34,557 bases of DNA from a virus, in the IMG/VR virus record IMGVR_UViG_3300043499_000285, positions 1 to 34,557 of that record; one strand, written 5' to 3'. The notes beneath the pieces were generated by a model. That model did not search any database and was not told where the DNA came from. It saw only the letters and a program-made list of their open reading frames with translations. A program made the position numbers and the translations under genes. Positions 7,396 through 16,325 of this stretch are shown here, in pieces. The stretch's first letter is position 1, and each line of letters starts with the position of its first letter.

Positions 7396-8172
7396 ATGCA
7401 AGGCGAGTTGAAAAACTATACACTCGGTCGCGGCAAGCTGTATTTCGACAAATTCGCCGCTGTGAACACCGAAACTCCTACCGGTGAGCGGTATCTGGGA
7501 AACACGCCAGCCATCACGATGACGACGGCGTACCAGAACCTCGACCACTATAGCTCCGATGAAGGTGTTCGTGTCCGGGATGATTCGGCGCAGCTACAGG
7601 TCGATCGTGCCGGTACGTTTCAGTGTGACAACATCAACATGGCGAACCTTGCCTTGATGTTTGGGATTGCTGACCCGCTAGAAGATGACACCGTTGTCGC
7701 GACGGCAGAGAGCGAGGATTTCACCGTCCAACAGGGACTGTGGTATCAGCTTGGAACGTCGATGTATCCCGATGGCGTCGGGAAGGTGTCGAACGTTTTG
7801 GTTAAGGATGGCCTTACAACGGTCCCGGAGACGGATAACTACCAAGTCGATTTGGATAAGGGCCGCGTCTTTATCGAGGACGACGCACCCGATATCGATA
7901 ACGATGATGTGCTCACTGTGACCTACGACGTGGCGGCCCAGGATCGCGTACTGGTTGTCGATGACAACACCCAGGTCGAGGGTTCACTGCGGTTTATCGC
8001 GGATAACCCGAAAGGGACGAATCGCGATTACTACTGGCCGCATGTGCGGCTGGCCCCGTCAGGCGAATTCGCACTGAAGGGTGAAACGTGGCAAACGATG
8101 ACTTTCGCCTTTGAAATCCTGATCCCGAAGGATGGCCGGAAGATGGTCTACATTCGGGAGGCGGCGGCGTAG
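7396..8172 (+). CDS. Major tail tube protein
   Basis: A 258-residue protein with a strong AACGGAGG ribosome binding site. It opens YTLGRGKLYFDKF, then YLGNTPAITMTTAYQNLDHYSSDEGVRVRD, and has repeated beta strands and the end-motif LKGETWQTMTFAFEILIP. This 'GRG.lyfd......y.GNtp....s.....dHysSd.G' pattern is typical of major tail proteins in alphaproteobacterial siphophages. It should form the hexameric tube rings around the tape measure. A middle section (residues ~105-190, acidic, with DKGRVFIEDDAPDI and DVLTVTYDVAA) probably forms an added surface domain. It is next to the G/GT chaperone genes, as expected. Confidence 0.85.
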   Translation: MQGELKNYTLGRGKLYFDKFAAVNTETPTGERYLGNTPAITMTTAYQNLDHYSSDEGVRVRDDSAQLQVDRAGTFQCDNINMANLALMFGIADPLEDDTVVATAESEDFTVQQGLWYQLGTSMYPDGVGKVSNVLVKDGLTTVPETDNYQVDLDKGRVFIEDDAPDIDNDDVLTVTYDVAAQDRVLVVDDNTQVEGSLRFIADNPKGTNRDYYWPHVRLAPSGEFALKGETWQTMTFAFEILIPKDGRKMVYIREAAA

Positions 8173-8227
8173 TAGTCCCTGGCCCTGGTGTCTGCGTAAC
8201 CGGGGCGACCTTGTACGGAGACGAGCT

Positions 8228-8671
8228 ATGCCTTTAGCCGATTTTGTGCCGGTGAAACGCACGGTGGCGTTTCCCGGTGGTGAGTTCGAGGTTCGCGCAT
8301 TAAACCTTCTCGACATCAGTATGCTGATCGACAACCACCGATTCGCTATCGACCAGATCGCCTCCCAGATACGAACCTCGCGAGAGTTGTCGTTCCCTGA
8401 TGACGATATCATCCGCGAAGCCATCATCGAGGTGATCCGCGAATCGCCGGTACTCGTGGCGAATATCATCTCCCTGTGTTCCGATGAACGGGACCAGCAG
8501 GAGGTGGCCCTGTCGTTACCTGCCACGATTCAACTGGAAACGTTGCTCGCCGTTGCGGATCTGACCTTTAAGGATACCGCTGCCATAAAAAAATTAGCCG
8601 CCGACGTAATGAGACTGATCACGGGGATTCTCCCACCGGGGACGGTAACGTTGGCGCAAGCGGCCGAGTAA
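8228..8671 (+). CDS. Tail assembly chaperone, short form (lambda gpG analogue)
   Basis: The ATG at 8228, behind ACGGAGACGAGCT, gives a 147-residue protein. It begins LADFVPVKRTVAFPGGEFEVRALNLLDISMLI, a pattern common to tail chaperones (a statement of the acceptor surface, then 'v.gl...d...l'), and continues with helices. It lies between major tail and tape measure genes, exactly where G and GT lie in lambda; these proteins coat the tape measure and recruit tail tube subunits. Its 3' end contains a perfect slippery heptamer (8587-8593) that leads to the extended GT form. Confidence 0.8.
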   Translation: MPLADFVPVKRTVAFPGGEFEVRALNLLDISMLIDNHRFAIDQIASQIRTSRELSFPDDDIIREAIIEVIRESPVLVANIISLCSDERDQQEVALSLPATIQLETLLAVADLTFKDTAAIKKLAADVMRLITGILPPGTVTLAQAAE

Positions 8672-8916
8672 GGGAGACATGGGCGATCGAGACTTACCGT
8701 GGGCTGCGTGAGGATGCAGCACTACTGATAAGCGAAGGATATGGTCGTAGCGACGTGTGGGCGTTTCCGCTCGCGATGCTATGGACCGAAGCCGACATCG
8801 CCAGGGAACGCATTCATTATCGGGTTGCTACCGAGTCCGTTCTTATCAGAGCGGCTATTGTAGATGTATTGTCTGGAGGGAACCATCTGCGCGATAGCCT
8901 AGAGGAACTGCGGTGA
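8228..8916 (+). CDS. Tail assembly chaperone, long GT form made by -1 ribosomal frameshift
   Basis: The G frame reads ATA AAA AAA TTA at 8585-8596. A -1 slip on A_AAA_AAA (8587-8593) puts ribosomes into a frame that stays open until TGA 8914-8916, whereas the same frame has a TAA at 8569-8571 just upstream. The product would keep 122 residues of G and gain 107: a flexible SPTGDGNVGASG linker, then a conserved-looking helical T part (WAIETYRGLREDAALLISEG, WAFPLAMLWTEADIARER, ESVLIRAAIVDVL). The T part has no good independent start and ends at the tape measure GTG. This copies lambda gpG/gpGT in order, slip direction and size (229 residues). Frameshifting itself is inferred. Confidence 0.8.
8587..8593 (+). 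promoter_or_regulatory. Programmed -1 frameshift slippery site A_AAA_AAA
   Basis: The heptamer is in register with the G frame (codons AAA 8588-8590 and AAA 8591-8593, preceded by A). Both tRNA-Lys can re-pair after slipping back one base. About 30 bases downstream, GGGA..TCCC (8624-8634) and a second G-rich run could form a stimulatory hairpin. A stop in the -1 frame only 16 bases upstream makes this the practical entry point to the T frame. Confidence 0.78.
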
Positions 8917-11900
8917 GCGACCGGGGCGATCTCTCACGGGACATCCTGCTACGCATTCGGGCGCAGAATCTTTCTACGGCCGAGTTCAATCAGGCTAAAG
9001 CAGCGGTCGATAGTTTAACCGCTTCCCTCGACAAGCAGATCGCGGCGGCGAACAAGGCGGAAATCAGCGAGAGAGAGCTTTCCGCCACCCTGACCAAGTT
9101 GGAGCAGGCAACCCGGAGTTTCACCGGGCTTGCTACTGCGATCGACCAGTTCAAATCGTTTGAGCGGGTCATCGCGGCAAGCGAAGCACGGGTAACGACA
9201 GCCCGTGAGAGGCTTGAAGCGTACCGGTCGAAGCTTGAACAGACCAAGGACACCAGTGCCGCAGCCGAGCGGATGATGTCCACGCTGACTACCCGGCTGG
9301 AGAAGCAGGAAGTCGTCCTTCGTGAGAATGTGCAGACGTTCGCCGAGATGGGCCAATCGCTCACCAAGGCCGGCGTTGATATCAACAACATCGCCCAGGC
9401 GGAGGATAGGTTAAAGGCGGCGGCCGATCAGGCTGGCGTGGCTATCACGAAGCTGAGTGAGGCCAAGCTCAACTTAGCCGAGAACACGAGGAAGGCGAAA
9501 GAGGAATCGAGGAAGCTCGCTGAGGCGACAGCCGCAGAGGCAGCCGAGCAACGCAAGGCGGCAGAGGCATACGCTCAATCGGTTAAGGCGCAAGAGGCCG
9601 GTCAGCTACAGGCGTTCCAGGCATTCAAGACCACGGAGAAGGCACGGGCGGATGCGAACGCTAGGTTCGTCGCTCAGGTACGCGAAGGCTTGGTCATTGT
9701 CAGGAGGGAACAGGCTGAGAAGGTTGCGGCGGCGAAGGCGGCGGCGGACGCACAGATCGCCGAGGAGGCGCGGGTAGCGCAACGCACCAGGGAGATAGCA
9801 CGGCAGCGGGAGACGGACGCGCTTGCCGGTTTCCGGCGGCTTCAAGCCCGATTGAGGGGTGAGGAAACCGCTGCCGCAGCACCGGCTAGGACACCGACCC
9901 CGTTACCCGGTGCGGGGCCACGTACCGACGCGATGGGGCGACCTGGGCGTGGTGCTGCCGGTACGCCGGGGTTCCTGGGGCTGCGCCCCTACGAACTGAC
10001 TAACCTGGGTTACCAAGCCTCAGACGTGTTCACCGGCTTTACCAGTGGGCAGAATCCACTTCAGATCCTGGCGCAGCAGGGACCGCAGATCCTCCAAATT
10101 TTCGGTATGGCTGCGTTGAAGTGGTTCCCGCTCGTTGCGGTGGCCGCTACTGCCGCAGCGGTTGCTATAGGAGCGTTGAATAAGAGCCTTCAGGAAGCTG
10201 CATCGCTACGTCAGTTTGATGCAGCGTTAACGGCTAATGCCCGCGCGATTGGTTACACCAAAGAGCAACTTGTAGGTCTTCAACACGCTGTTGAAGACAT
10301 GGCTGTCTCCTGGGAAGACGCCGGCAAGATAATCAATCAGGCGGTTAAGGCGAACATTCGGCCAGAATTACTTCAACCGTTTGCACAGCTAGCGAAGGAT
10401 ATATCTCGCGTTGAAGGCGTCGATATCAAAGACGCGATGGCCGATCTGATTAAGGGTTTGACTGGTGGTCGGGAAGCGATCGAGGATCTGACTGCCAAGT
10501 ATCCGGCTCTTAAGGGAGCCCAGCTTGACCATGTTCGTACTCTCCTGGAGGAAGGGAAGAAAGGCGAAGCACAAATTGAAACCCTTCGCATCTTGTCTGG
10601 CGTGTATCGGGATGCGGCCGAAAAGGGCACGGGTCCGCTTACCAAGGCTACCGAGAACCTAAGTAAAGAATGGAACCATCTTCTCGATACGCTTGGTAAA
10701 AGTCAGGTATTTAAGGATCTCGTAACCGTTCTCACCAGTGTCGTTAGCGGGCTGGGTAAAGCCGTTGAATATGCGGATCAACTCGCTAAGAAGATGGGTG
10801 ATCCGAATTTCCAACTTGCCCTTAAGATAGCTTTTTTTCCTGCCTACGCCATCGGGAAAACGGTTGGCGCTGCACACACTGCGATCTACGGCCCATCACC
10901 GGTAGCAGAGGCGGGGATTGGAGGAGAACGTTTTAGTACCGGAACCGCGAAATTCGATACCGATCAGCTTCGCCTTCTTGCTCAGATATTAACCGAGGCG
11001 TCTAAATCGCTCCCCCCTGGCTACCGAGTGGAGACTTCTAATACGGAACGCCCTGGTGCCGTAGTAGCCGGCACCGATCGGCCATCGGAGCACGGTTTTG
11101 GGCGCGCGATCGATGTTCGCATTGTGGATGACAAGGGACAACCGGTTCCCGGTTTTATGGGGGCGGGCGGACCGGTTTACCAAGCTTTCGATAAAGCCGT
11201 AGAAGCTGCGGCGGCGCGGATAGCTCCAGGTCAAGCGGTTGCTATTGGAACGCGGTTTACAAAACAAGATTCCGGTCACTACAGCCTAGGTGGTCAGGAG
11301 GCCGCTAACCAAGCCGCTCGAACTGGCGCAGGTACTACTGGTACGCAGACCGGACCGACAGAGGCGCAGGATAACGCGGCAGCCCGGATCATCCAGCAAC
11401 AAAAAGATCAACTGGACATAATGCGGGCGCAATCTGAGGAAGCAGAGCGACAGGTAGTTCGTCGGAAAGCTCTTGCCGAGGCACAAGCAACAGGGGCCAG
11501 CGACCAGAAGCAACAAACCATTGTCCAGCAGGCGCTGGATGAATTCAACCAACGGAAAGCACGGGAGAACTTTGAAAGGGAACAGCAGGAGGGAAAGCAG
11601 AAGATCCAAGATGGTAACGATTACAGCCGCATTCAGGCAGCCGGTGCCAAGGCACAAGCTGACGCGATAGCGGCAGGGGTTCAGGGCTACGAAGTCCTAA
11701 AGACGATTAGAGATAAAGGCGAAGCCGAAGAACGGGCTTTGATCCAGCGACGAAAATCCGAGACAGATCAACTCGACGCCGCTCAGAAGCGTGTCGACGA
11801 ACTTCGGCGCGGCCTTTTAAACGAACACAAATCGGCGTTGGATCAACTCAACACAGCCACAAACCTGCGTTACGACGAAGAGATCAAACAGCTTGACAAG

Positions 11901-13025
11901 CTGGCAGAGCGCCAGAGTACGACGGACAAAGCCAAGATCGATGGCATGAAGGCGCAGACCGAGGAACTGCGTAAACAGCAGCTTGCCCGGAACGAGTTGA
12001 CCGCTGCCGAAAAGCAGGGACAAGAAGCACTTCAGACCCGCCAGTATCTGATTCAAACCTACACCAAACTTGAAGAAGCCGGCGTGATCACGATTAGCGA
12101 AAAGGAGGCGAAGCGCAAGGAAGCCTACGATCTTACCCGGAAGGCGATCCTCGATGCAGCGGATGCGATTCAAAAATTCATCGACGCCAATAAAGGAACG
12201 TTGTCGGAAACCGAGGTCGCCAAACTCACTGCCCAGATGAAGGAGTTGCGCGCGGAGACGCAATACACCAGCGAGTTTATGAAGGGTCTGCGTAGCACAA
12301 TCAGTTCGTCTCTAGGCACCGGGTTGGAGACTGCATTCAACACCGTGTCCGAGGCAATCGGTGGGGCGATCGCGAAGACCAAGGAATGGAAGGACGTTCT
12401 AACGGCAGTCAAGAATGCCGGTATGAACCTGTTCGCGCAGTTGTTAAAGGATATCGCGAGTTACCTGATCAAAGCGGAGGCAGCGAAACTTGCGTCTAGT
12501 TTGTTCGGTGTCGATACCGGTGGTGCCGGCGGCGGCGGTATCGGCGGCTTCTTCGGTAAACTGTTAGGGTTTGGCTCCCAGACAGGTACGAATCTAGCGG
12601 GAGCTACGATAAGCGGGACCGCTTCGACGGTGGCACCGGTTGCAACCAGCACGCTCGCACCTGAAGTGTCGATGCTGTTCTTCCATAGAGGCGGTGTTGT
12701 TGGTCGGGGAGGCGTCCCCGGAACGGCACCGGCATCGTGGTGGGACCATGCACCGCGCTACCATCGAGGATCTGTGGTCGGGATGGGCGTGAACGAGCAA
12801 GCCGCTATCCTACAGCGTGGTGAGGAGGTACTGACCAGGGACGATCCAAGGAACGTTATGAACCGTGCGCGTGGTGGGGGTGGCGGCGACATCAACATTC
12901 GGTCGGTGTTGGTCGATGACCCGCAGCGCATCCCGAACGCAATGTCGTCGTCAGCGGGTGAGCGGATCGTGGTGCAGCATATGGTCAAGAATGCAGCCAC
13001 GCTTCGTTCGATCGTAAAGGGCTGA
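8913..13025 (+). CDS. Tail tape measure protein with embedded M15-like peptidase domain
   Basis: A 1370-residue protein; the GTG overlaps the GT stop. Residues ~1-310 are long coiled coils. Residues ~350-430 hold YELTNLGYQASDVFTGF, NPLQILAQQGPQIL and a hydrophobic segment (LVAVAATAAAVAIGAL), typical of lambda-type tape measures. Around residues 685-790 is a domain with S-E-H-G-F-G-R-A-I-D (His727, Asp734) and DSGHYS (His789), the zinc-ligand pattern SxHxxGxAxD...H of M15 (VanY / D,D- or L,D-peptidases). More coiled coil follows to ~1130, then a Gly-rich segment and the usual C-terminal HRGGVVGRGG and RGEEVLTRDDPRN motifs. It sets tail length (roughly 0.15 nm per residue predicts ~200 nm) and may cut peptidoglycan during DNA entry. 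Confidence 0.9.
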   Translation: MSDRGDLSRDILLRIRAQNLSTAEFNQAKAAVDSLTASLDKQIAAANKAEISERELSATLTKLEQATRSFTGLATAIDQFKSFERVIAASEARVTTARERLEAYRSKLEQTKDTSAAAERMMSTLTTRLEKQEVVLRENVQTFAEMGQSLTKAGVDINNIAQAEDRLKAAADQAGVAITKLSEAKLNLAENTRKAKEESRKLAEATAAEAAEQRKAAEAYAQSVKAQEAGQLQAFQAFKTTEKARADANARFVAQVREGLVIVRREQAEKVAAAKAAADAQIAEEARVAQRTREIARQRETDALAGFRRLQARLRGEETAAAAPARTPTPLPGAGPRTDAMGRPGRGAAGTPGFLGLRPYELTNLGYQASDVFTGFTSGQNPLQILAQQGPQILQIFGMAALKWFPLVAVAATAAAVAIGALNKSLQEAASLRQFDAALTANARAIGYTKEQLVGLQHAVEDMAVSWEDAGKIINQAVKANIRPELLQPFAQLAKDISRVEGVDIKDAMADLIKGLTGGREAIEDLTAKYPALKGAQLDHVRTLLEEGKKGEAQIETLRILSGVYRDAAEKGTGPLTKATENLSKEWNHLLDTLGKSQVFKDLVTVLTSVVSGLGKAVEYADQLAKKMGDPNFQLALKIAFFPAYAIGKTVGAAHTAIYGPSPVAEAGIGGERFSTGTAKFDTDQLRLLAQILTEASKSLPPGYRVETSNTERPGAVVAGTDRPSEHGFGRAIDVRIVDDKGQPVPGFMGAGGPVYQAFDKAVEAAAARIAPGQAVAIGTRFTKQDSGHYSLGGQEAANQAARTGAGTTGTQTGPTEAQDNAAARIIQQQKDQLDIMRAQSEEAERQVVRRKALAEAQATGASDQKQQTIVQQALDEFNQRKARENFEREQQEGKQKIQDGNDYSRIQAAGAKAQADAIAAGVQGYEVLKTIRDKGEAEERALIQRRKSETDQLDAAQKRVDELRRGLLNEHKSALDQLNTATNLRYDEEIKQLDKLAERQSTTDKAKIDGMKAQTEELRKQQLARNELTAAEKQGQEALQTRQYLIQTYTKLEEAGVITISEKEAKRKEAYDLTRKAILDAADAIQKFIDANKGTLSETEVAKLTAQMKELRAETQYTSEFMKGLRSTISSSLGTGLETAFNTVSEAIGGAIAKTKEWKDVLTAVKNAGMNLFAQLLKDIASYLIKAEAAKLASSLFGVDTGGAGGGGIGGFFGKLLGFGSQTGTNLAGATISGTASTVAPVATSTLAPEVSMLFFHRGGVVGRGGVPGTAPASWWDHAPRYHRGSVVGMGVNEQAAILQRGEEVLTRDDPRNVMNRARGGGGGDINIRSVLVDDPQRIPNAMSSSAGERIVVQHMVKNAATLRSIVKG

Positions 13026-13026
13026 C

Positions 13027-15540
13027 ATGCCGGCGCTGTGGGCAACCGATACGGTGGTGTCATCCGGTAGCTTCGGCGGCAAAACTGCGTTGCCGAACGG
13101 GTCTTCGATGTATCCGGGCCAGTGGGTCGATAGCCCGAATGGCGCTTTTCGGTTGTTGTTTCAAAAAGACGGCAACCTCGTCTTGCTGCAACTGCCGTCT
13201 ACCGTCCTCTGGGCCACCGCCACGGAGAATCAGGGGGCCACTTGGCTGATCATGCAGCACGACGGCAACCTCGTCATCTACGCCGACGAGGACGCCCTGT
13301 GGTCGAGTGACACTGACCACAATGATGGTGCTTACCTGTCACTCCAGAACGACGGTAACCTCGTCATCTACTCGTTTGAGTCACTAGAGAAGCTGGCGGT
13401 CTGGGCGATGCGCCCTAACTGGCGCGGTGGCATGAGCGAGACGCTGGAATGGATGACAACCGTTGCCGAATCCCCGATGGCGTTCGAGCAGCGCATGGGG
13501 CTGCGGCTCAGCCCACGACAGCGGCTCGAATGCAGCTACATGCTAACCGGTCCGACCCGGACCTATCTCGACTTGCTGACGATTGCGACAGCGGGTTCGC
13601 CGATCTACGTGCCCCTGTGGCACGATGTCTGTCACCTCACGGTAGCGGCTTCCAGTGGCGCTACGACGATCTACCTCGATACCAGCTATACCGAGCTTCA
13701 GACGTGCCGCTACGCGATCCTCGTCAATCTTGACCCGTTCACCTACGAGTTGGTTGAGATCGCTGGGTATGGTCCCGACCACCTCGATTTGGCTACACCC
13801 ATCACCGGCAGTTGGCTGATCGGCACGCGGGTGTTGCCAGCGAAAAAGTGTAAACTTGAGAGCCAACCACAGTTTGCGCGACGAGCCGATCGCACTGCGG
13901 AGGTACGGGTAAGGTTTCAGTCGTTGGAACCGAATCGCTCGAACGCCGTGTCGCGCCTTGGGGTCTACCACAACAACTACGTATTGGAGGAGGATACAGA
14001 CGAACAGGATTTGTCTGTACGTTATGACCGTAAATGGTTTTCGCTCGATAACGATATCGGTACCCCGATCCAATACGACGTCACCGGCTTCACGCATCAG
14101 GATTTCGCGTGGTTCGCCAAGGGCCGCGCGGCGCATTGGCAGCTACGGGGTCTGTTCTACACGTTGATGGGTCGCCTGATGCCGCTTTGGCTGTCATCGG
14201 GCATGATCGACTTTGAACTGGTCACGCCGATGTTCGCGGTGGATACGACGATGCTGGTCAAGCGTGTCGGTTATACCGACATGGGCGGGCCGTTTAAACA
14301 CCGTGACCACATTGTGATCCAGCTTCGCGATGGGGTACGGCTCTACCGGGAGATCATAGCGGCGGCGAATGTTGGTGATCTGGGTGAGCACGAGCAGCTT
14401 GCGATTGACGTATCCCTTGGGCGAGATGTAGGGCTGCGGGATGTGCGGCGCATCAGCTTTCTGACGATCTCGCGACTTGATCAGGATCAAATCGAATTCT
14501 TGCACCCTGTCGATACCCAAGGGGTTACGACTGTTAACGCGGTGTTCCGGACTGCGGTGAACACCGGAGCCGGTCCCGCGCCGCCAGAACCGTTTCCAGC
14601 GGTTCTGTTTCAGGTGCCCGCCCCGGTTCCGGCATACCTATCGAGGGCCGCGTACATTAATATAACGACAATGTTGCAAAGCGCGGGGCCATTAGCCGGC
14701 GTTGGTTCCACTCCTACCGGCATCTATAGTATTTGGTTTCGCCAGATTACGACGTATCCAGGCGCGGAGTCTGGGCTGGAGAAGTATTGGTACGATTTCT
14801 TTTGCCGACTTTCTTCGGTGCTTTCCGTACCCGGTGATTCTAGTTTCCCAGAGGTGCGATTAACATCCGGTGGCTCAGAAGGGGGTGTTTATAATTTCCT
14901 TTTCAATCCGGTTAATAATGACGTGCCAAGGGTGACGCAGTTGATGACTGACTTCAATCCGATTGAGATCAATCAGGATGATGGACATTGGCATCACATC
15001 ATATTTGCGTGGGATTTGAGTACAGCTAACCCTTACACGATGTTCCACTTATACGTCGATGGCGTATCCCGTCGCGACATGGCCGCTGACGTGATCGGTA
15101 CGATCCCCCCGACCACGATTGATTATTCATCCGGGCCGGTCAATGTGTTCGGTACGTTCCCCCCGCTTCACTCCACTGAAGACGGTATGATAGCCGAGTT
15201 GTACTTCGCCCCTGGACAGTATCTCGACCTGTCGAATCCAGCAAACTTGGCGAAGTTTTACAACGCGGGCTATGCGGTTGAGCTTGGTAGTACCGGATCA
15301 ACGCCAACCGGAACCGCGCCGGCAGTTTATCTTAGTGGCCCCGGTGGCCCTGGTTATCCGTTTAGTGATAACAGGGGGACTGGTGGCCCGATCGATATCG
15401 TGGTGAATACGCCTGATACCAATCACGGGGTATATAATGTTGATGCTACAATATGGTCAAAAAAAATAGGTGAAATATTCGTGTACGGCCCGGCACCCTT
15501 TCCAAGACCACGCGACCCCTTTCCAGGAACTCCAACATGA
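13027..15540 (+). CDS. Distal tail / hub protein with N-terminal GNA-type lectin and C-terminal ConA-like domain
   Basis: An 837-residue protein in three parts. Residues ~20-128 have three repeats of the bulb-lectin mannose-binding motif QxDxNxVxY: Q46-D48-N50-V52-L54 (Tyr lost), Q77-D79-N81-V83-Y85 and Q107-D109-N111-V113-Y115. Residues ~137-500 start SETLEWMTTVAESPMAFEQR followed by LRLSPRQ, the pattern of the minor tail protein usually encoded between tape measure and DUF2163. Residues ~530-800 look like a LamG/concanavalin fold (DGHWHHIIFAWDLS, FHLYVDGVS, MIAELYFAPGQYLDLSNPAN). The C-terminal part is richer in A+T than the rest. It probably forms part of the baseplate and binds host glycans; ligands are inferred. 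Confidence 0.78.
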   Translation: MPALWATDTVVSSGSFGGKTALPNGSSMYPGQWVDSPNGAFRLLFQKDGNLVLLQLPSTVLWATATENQGATWLIMQHDGNLVIYADEDALWSSDTDHNDGAYLSLQNDGNLVIYSFESLEKLAVWAMRPNWRGGMSETLEWMTTVAESPMAFEQRMGLRLSPRQRLECSYMLTGPTRTYLDLLTIATAGSPIYVPLWHDVCHLTVAASSGATTIYLDTSYTELQTCRYAILVNLDPFTYELVEIAGYGPDHLDLATPITGSWLIGTRVLPAKKCKLESQPQFARRADRTAEVRVRFQSLEPNRSNAVSRLGVYHNNYVLEEDTDEQDLSVRYDRKWFSLDNDIGTPIQYDVTGFTHQDFAWFAKGRAAHWQLRGLFYTLMGRLMPLWLSSGMIDFELVTPMFAVDTTMLVKRVGYTDMGGPFKHRDHIVIQLRDGVRLYREIIAAANVGDLGEHEQLAIDVSLGRDVGLRDVRRISFLTISRLDQDQIEFLHPVDTQGVTTVNAVFRTAVNTGAGPAPPEPFPAVLFQVPAPVPAYLSRAAYINITTMLQSAGPLAGVGSTPTGIYSIWFRQITTYPGAESGLEKYWYDFFCRLSSVLSVPGDSSFPEVRLTSGGSEGGVYNFLFNPVNNDVPRVTQLMTDFNPIEINQDDGHWHHIIFAWDLSTANPYTMFHLYVDGVSRRDMAADVIGTIPPTTIDYSSGPVNVFGTFPPLHSTEDGMIAELYFAPGQYLDLSNPANLAKFYNAGYAVELGSTGSTPTGTAPAVYLSGPGGPGYPFSDNRGTGGPIDIVVNTPDTNHGVYNVDATIWSKKIGEIFVYGPAPFPRPRDPFPGTPT

Positions 15541-16325
15541 CTTCACCCACTTACATCTGGACCGAAGTGGGGGAGGAGAGCGTCAATGTAACTGATACGT
15601 TTCTGCTGGCGGGCTGGTTTCAAATTCCACCATTCGATGGATCGCTTCAAGTGTTCGCCGCGATGTCTGATAGTGAGGGGGTTTTTGAAATTGACCTGTC
15701 ATTCAGCGGAGGTATCGTGTTTGTTGATGTAATGATCAGGGAGACGCGGTTCGGGGATATGGTTGTGGACGAGGGCACGGACTACTTGGATGACCCACCA
15801 AATCATCCGTACATCCAGGGTGGATGGAACTCGTTTGCGCTGAGCGGTCGGTTTTCCAGCCAGACGATGCAATACATGATCAACCGACAACTTCTCGACC
15901 CGAATGTGAATTGGCACACCACCGGACCTGTGACGTTCGTTGCTGGCACTGAGTGGGCGGTTGGAGCGGGGCGCGCGTATCCCGGTTTCGCGTTAAGTGA
16001 TTGGCGGTTTAGCTATGGTGAGCCGTTCTTCGACCTGTCCAATCCAGGCAACGTGGCTCGCCTGTTTGGTGGAGGTCCGGTGGATTGGGGACCAGCCGGG
16101 GAATTCGTTACCGGTCTTATCCCCAAGGTTTTCCTTCACGGCGACGCTGCTACGTATATGGACAATCCGGGGTCATTGGGGAAGTTCACACGGGGTGACA
16201 CACTACTGCTGCTGGATACACCGGGACCGGGTTATGGCACCTCCGGTAGGTCGATCACGGCTCCAGCCGAGACGGTAGTGTCGAGTGAGGGTATGGTGGT
16301 TGTTACCACCGTTGGGAAAACGTAA
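15537..16325 (+). CDS. Tail protein with ConA/LamG-like domain, related to the C-terminus of the preceding protein
   Basis: A 262-residue protein; ATGA overlap with the previous gene. Residues ~20-185 have the strand pattern of a jelly-roll lectin (TFLLAGWFQIP, FEIDLSFSGGIVFVDVMIRE, GGWNSFALSGRFS, TMQYMINRQLL, ALSDWRFSYGEPFFDLSNPGN). The segment FFDLSNPGNVARLFGGGPVD..GEFVTG..PKVFLHGD parallels YLDLSNPANLAKFYNAGYAV..STPTG..PAVYLSGP in the preceding protein, so the two domains are paralogues. It probably decorates the tail tip or side. The lectin role is inferred from fold pattern only. Confidence 0.65.
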   Translation: MTSPTYIWTEVGEESVNVTDTFLLAGWFQIPPFDGSLQVFAAMSDSEGVFEIDLSFSGGIVFVDVMIRETRFGDMVVDEGTDYLDDPPNHPYIQGGWNSFALSGRFSSQTMQYMINRQLLDPNVNWHTTGPVTFVAGTEWAVGAGRAYPGFALSDWRFSYGEPFFDLSNPGNVARLFGGGPVDWGPAGEFVTGLIPKVFLHGDAATYMDNPGSLGKFTRGDTLLLLDTPGPGYGTSGRSITAPAETVVSSEGMVVVTTVGKT

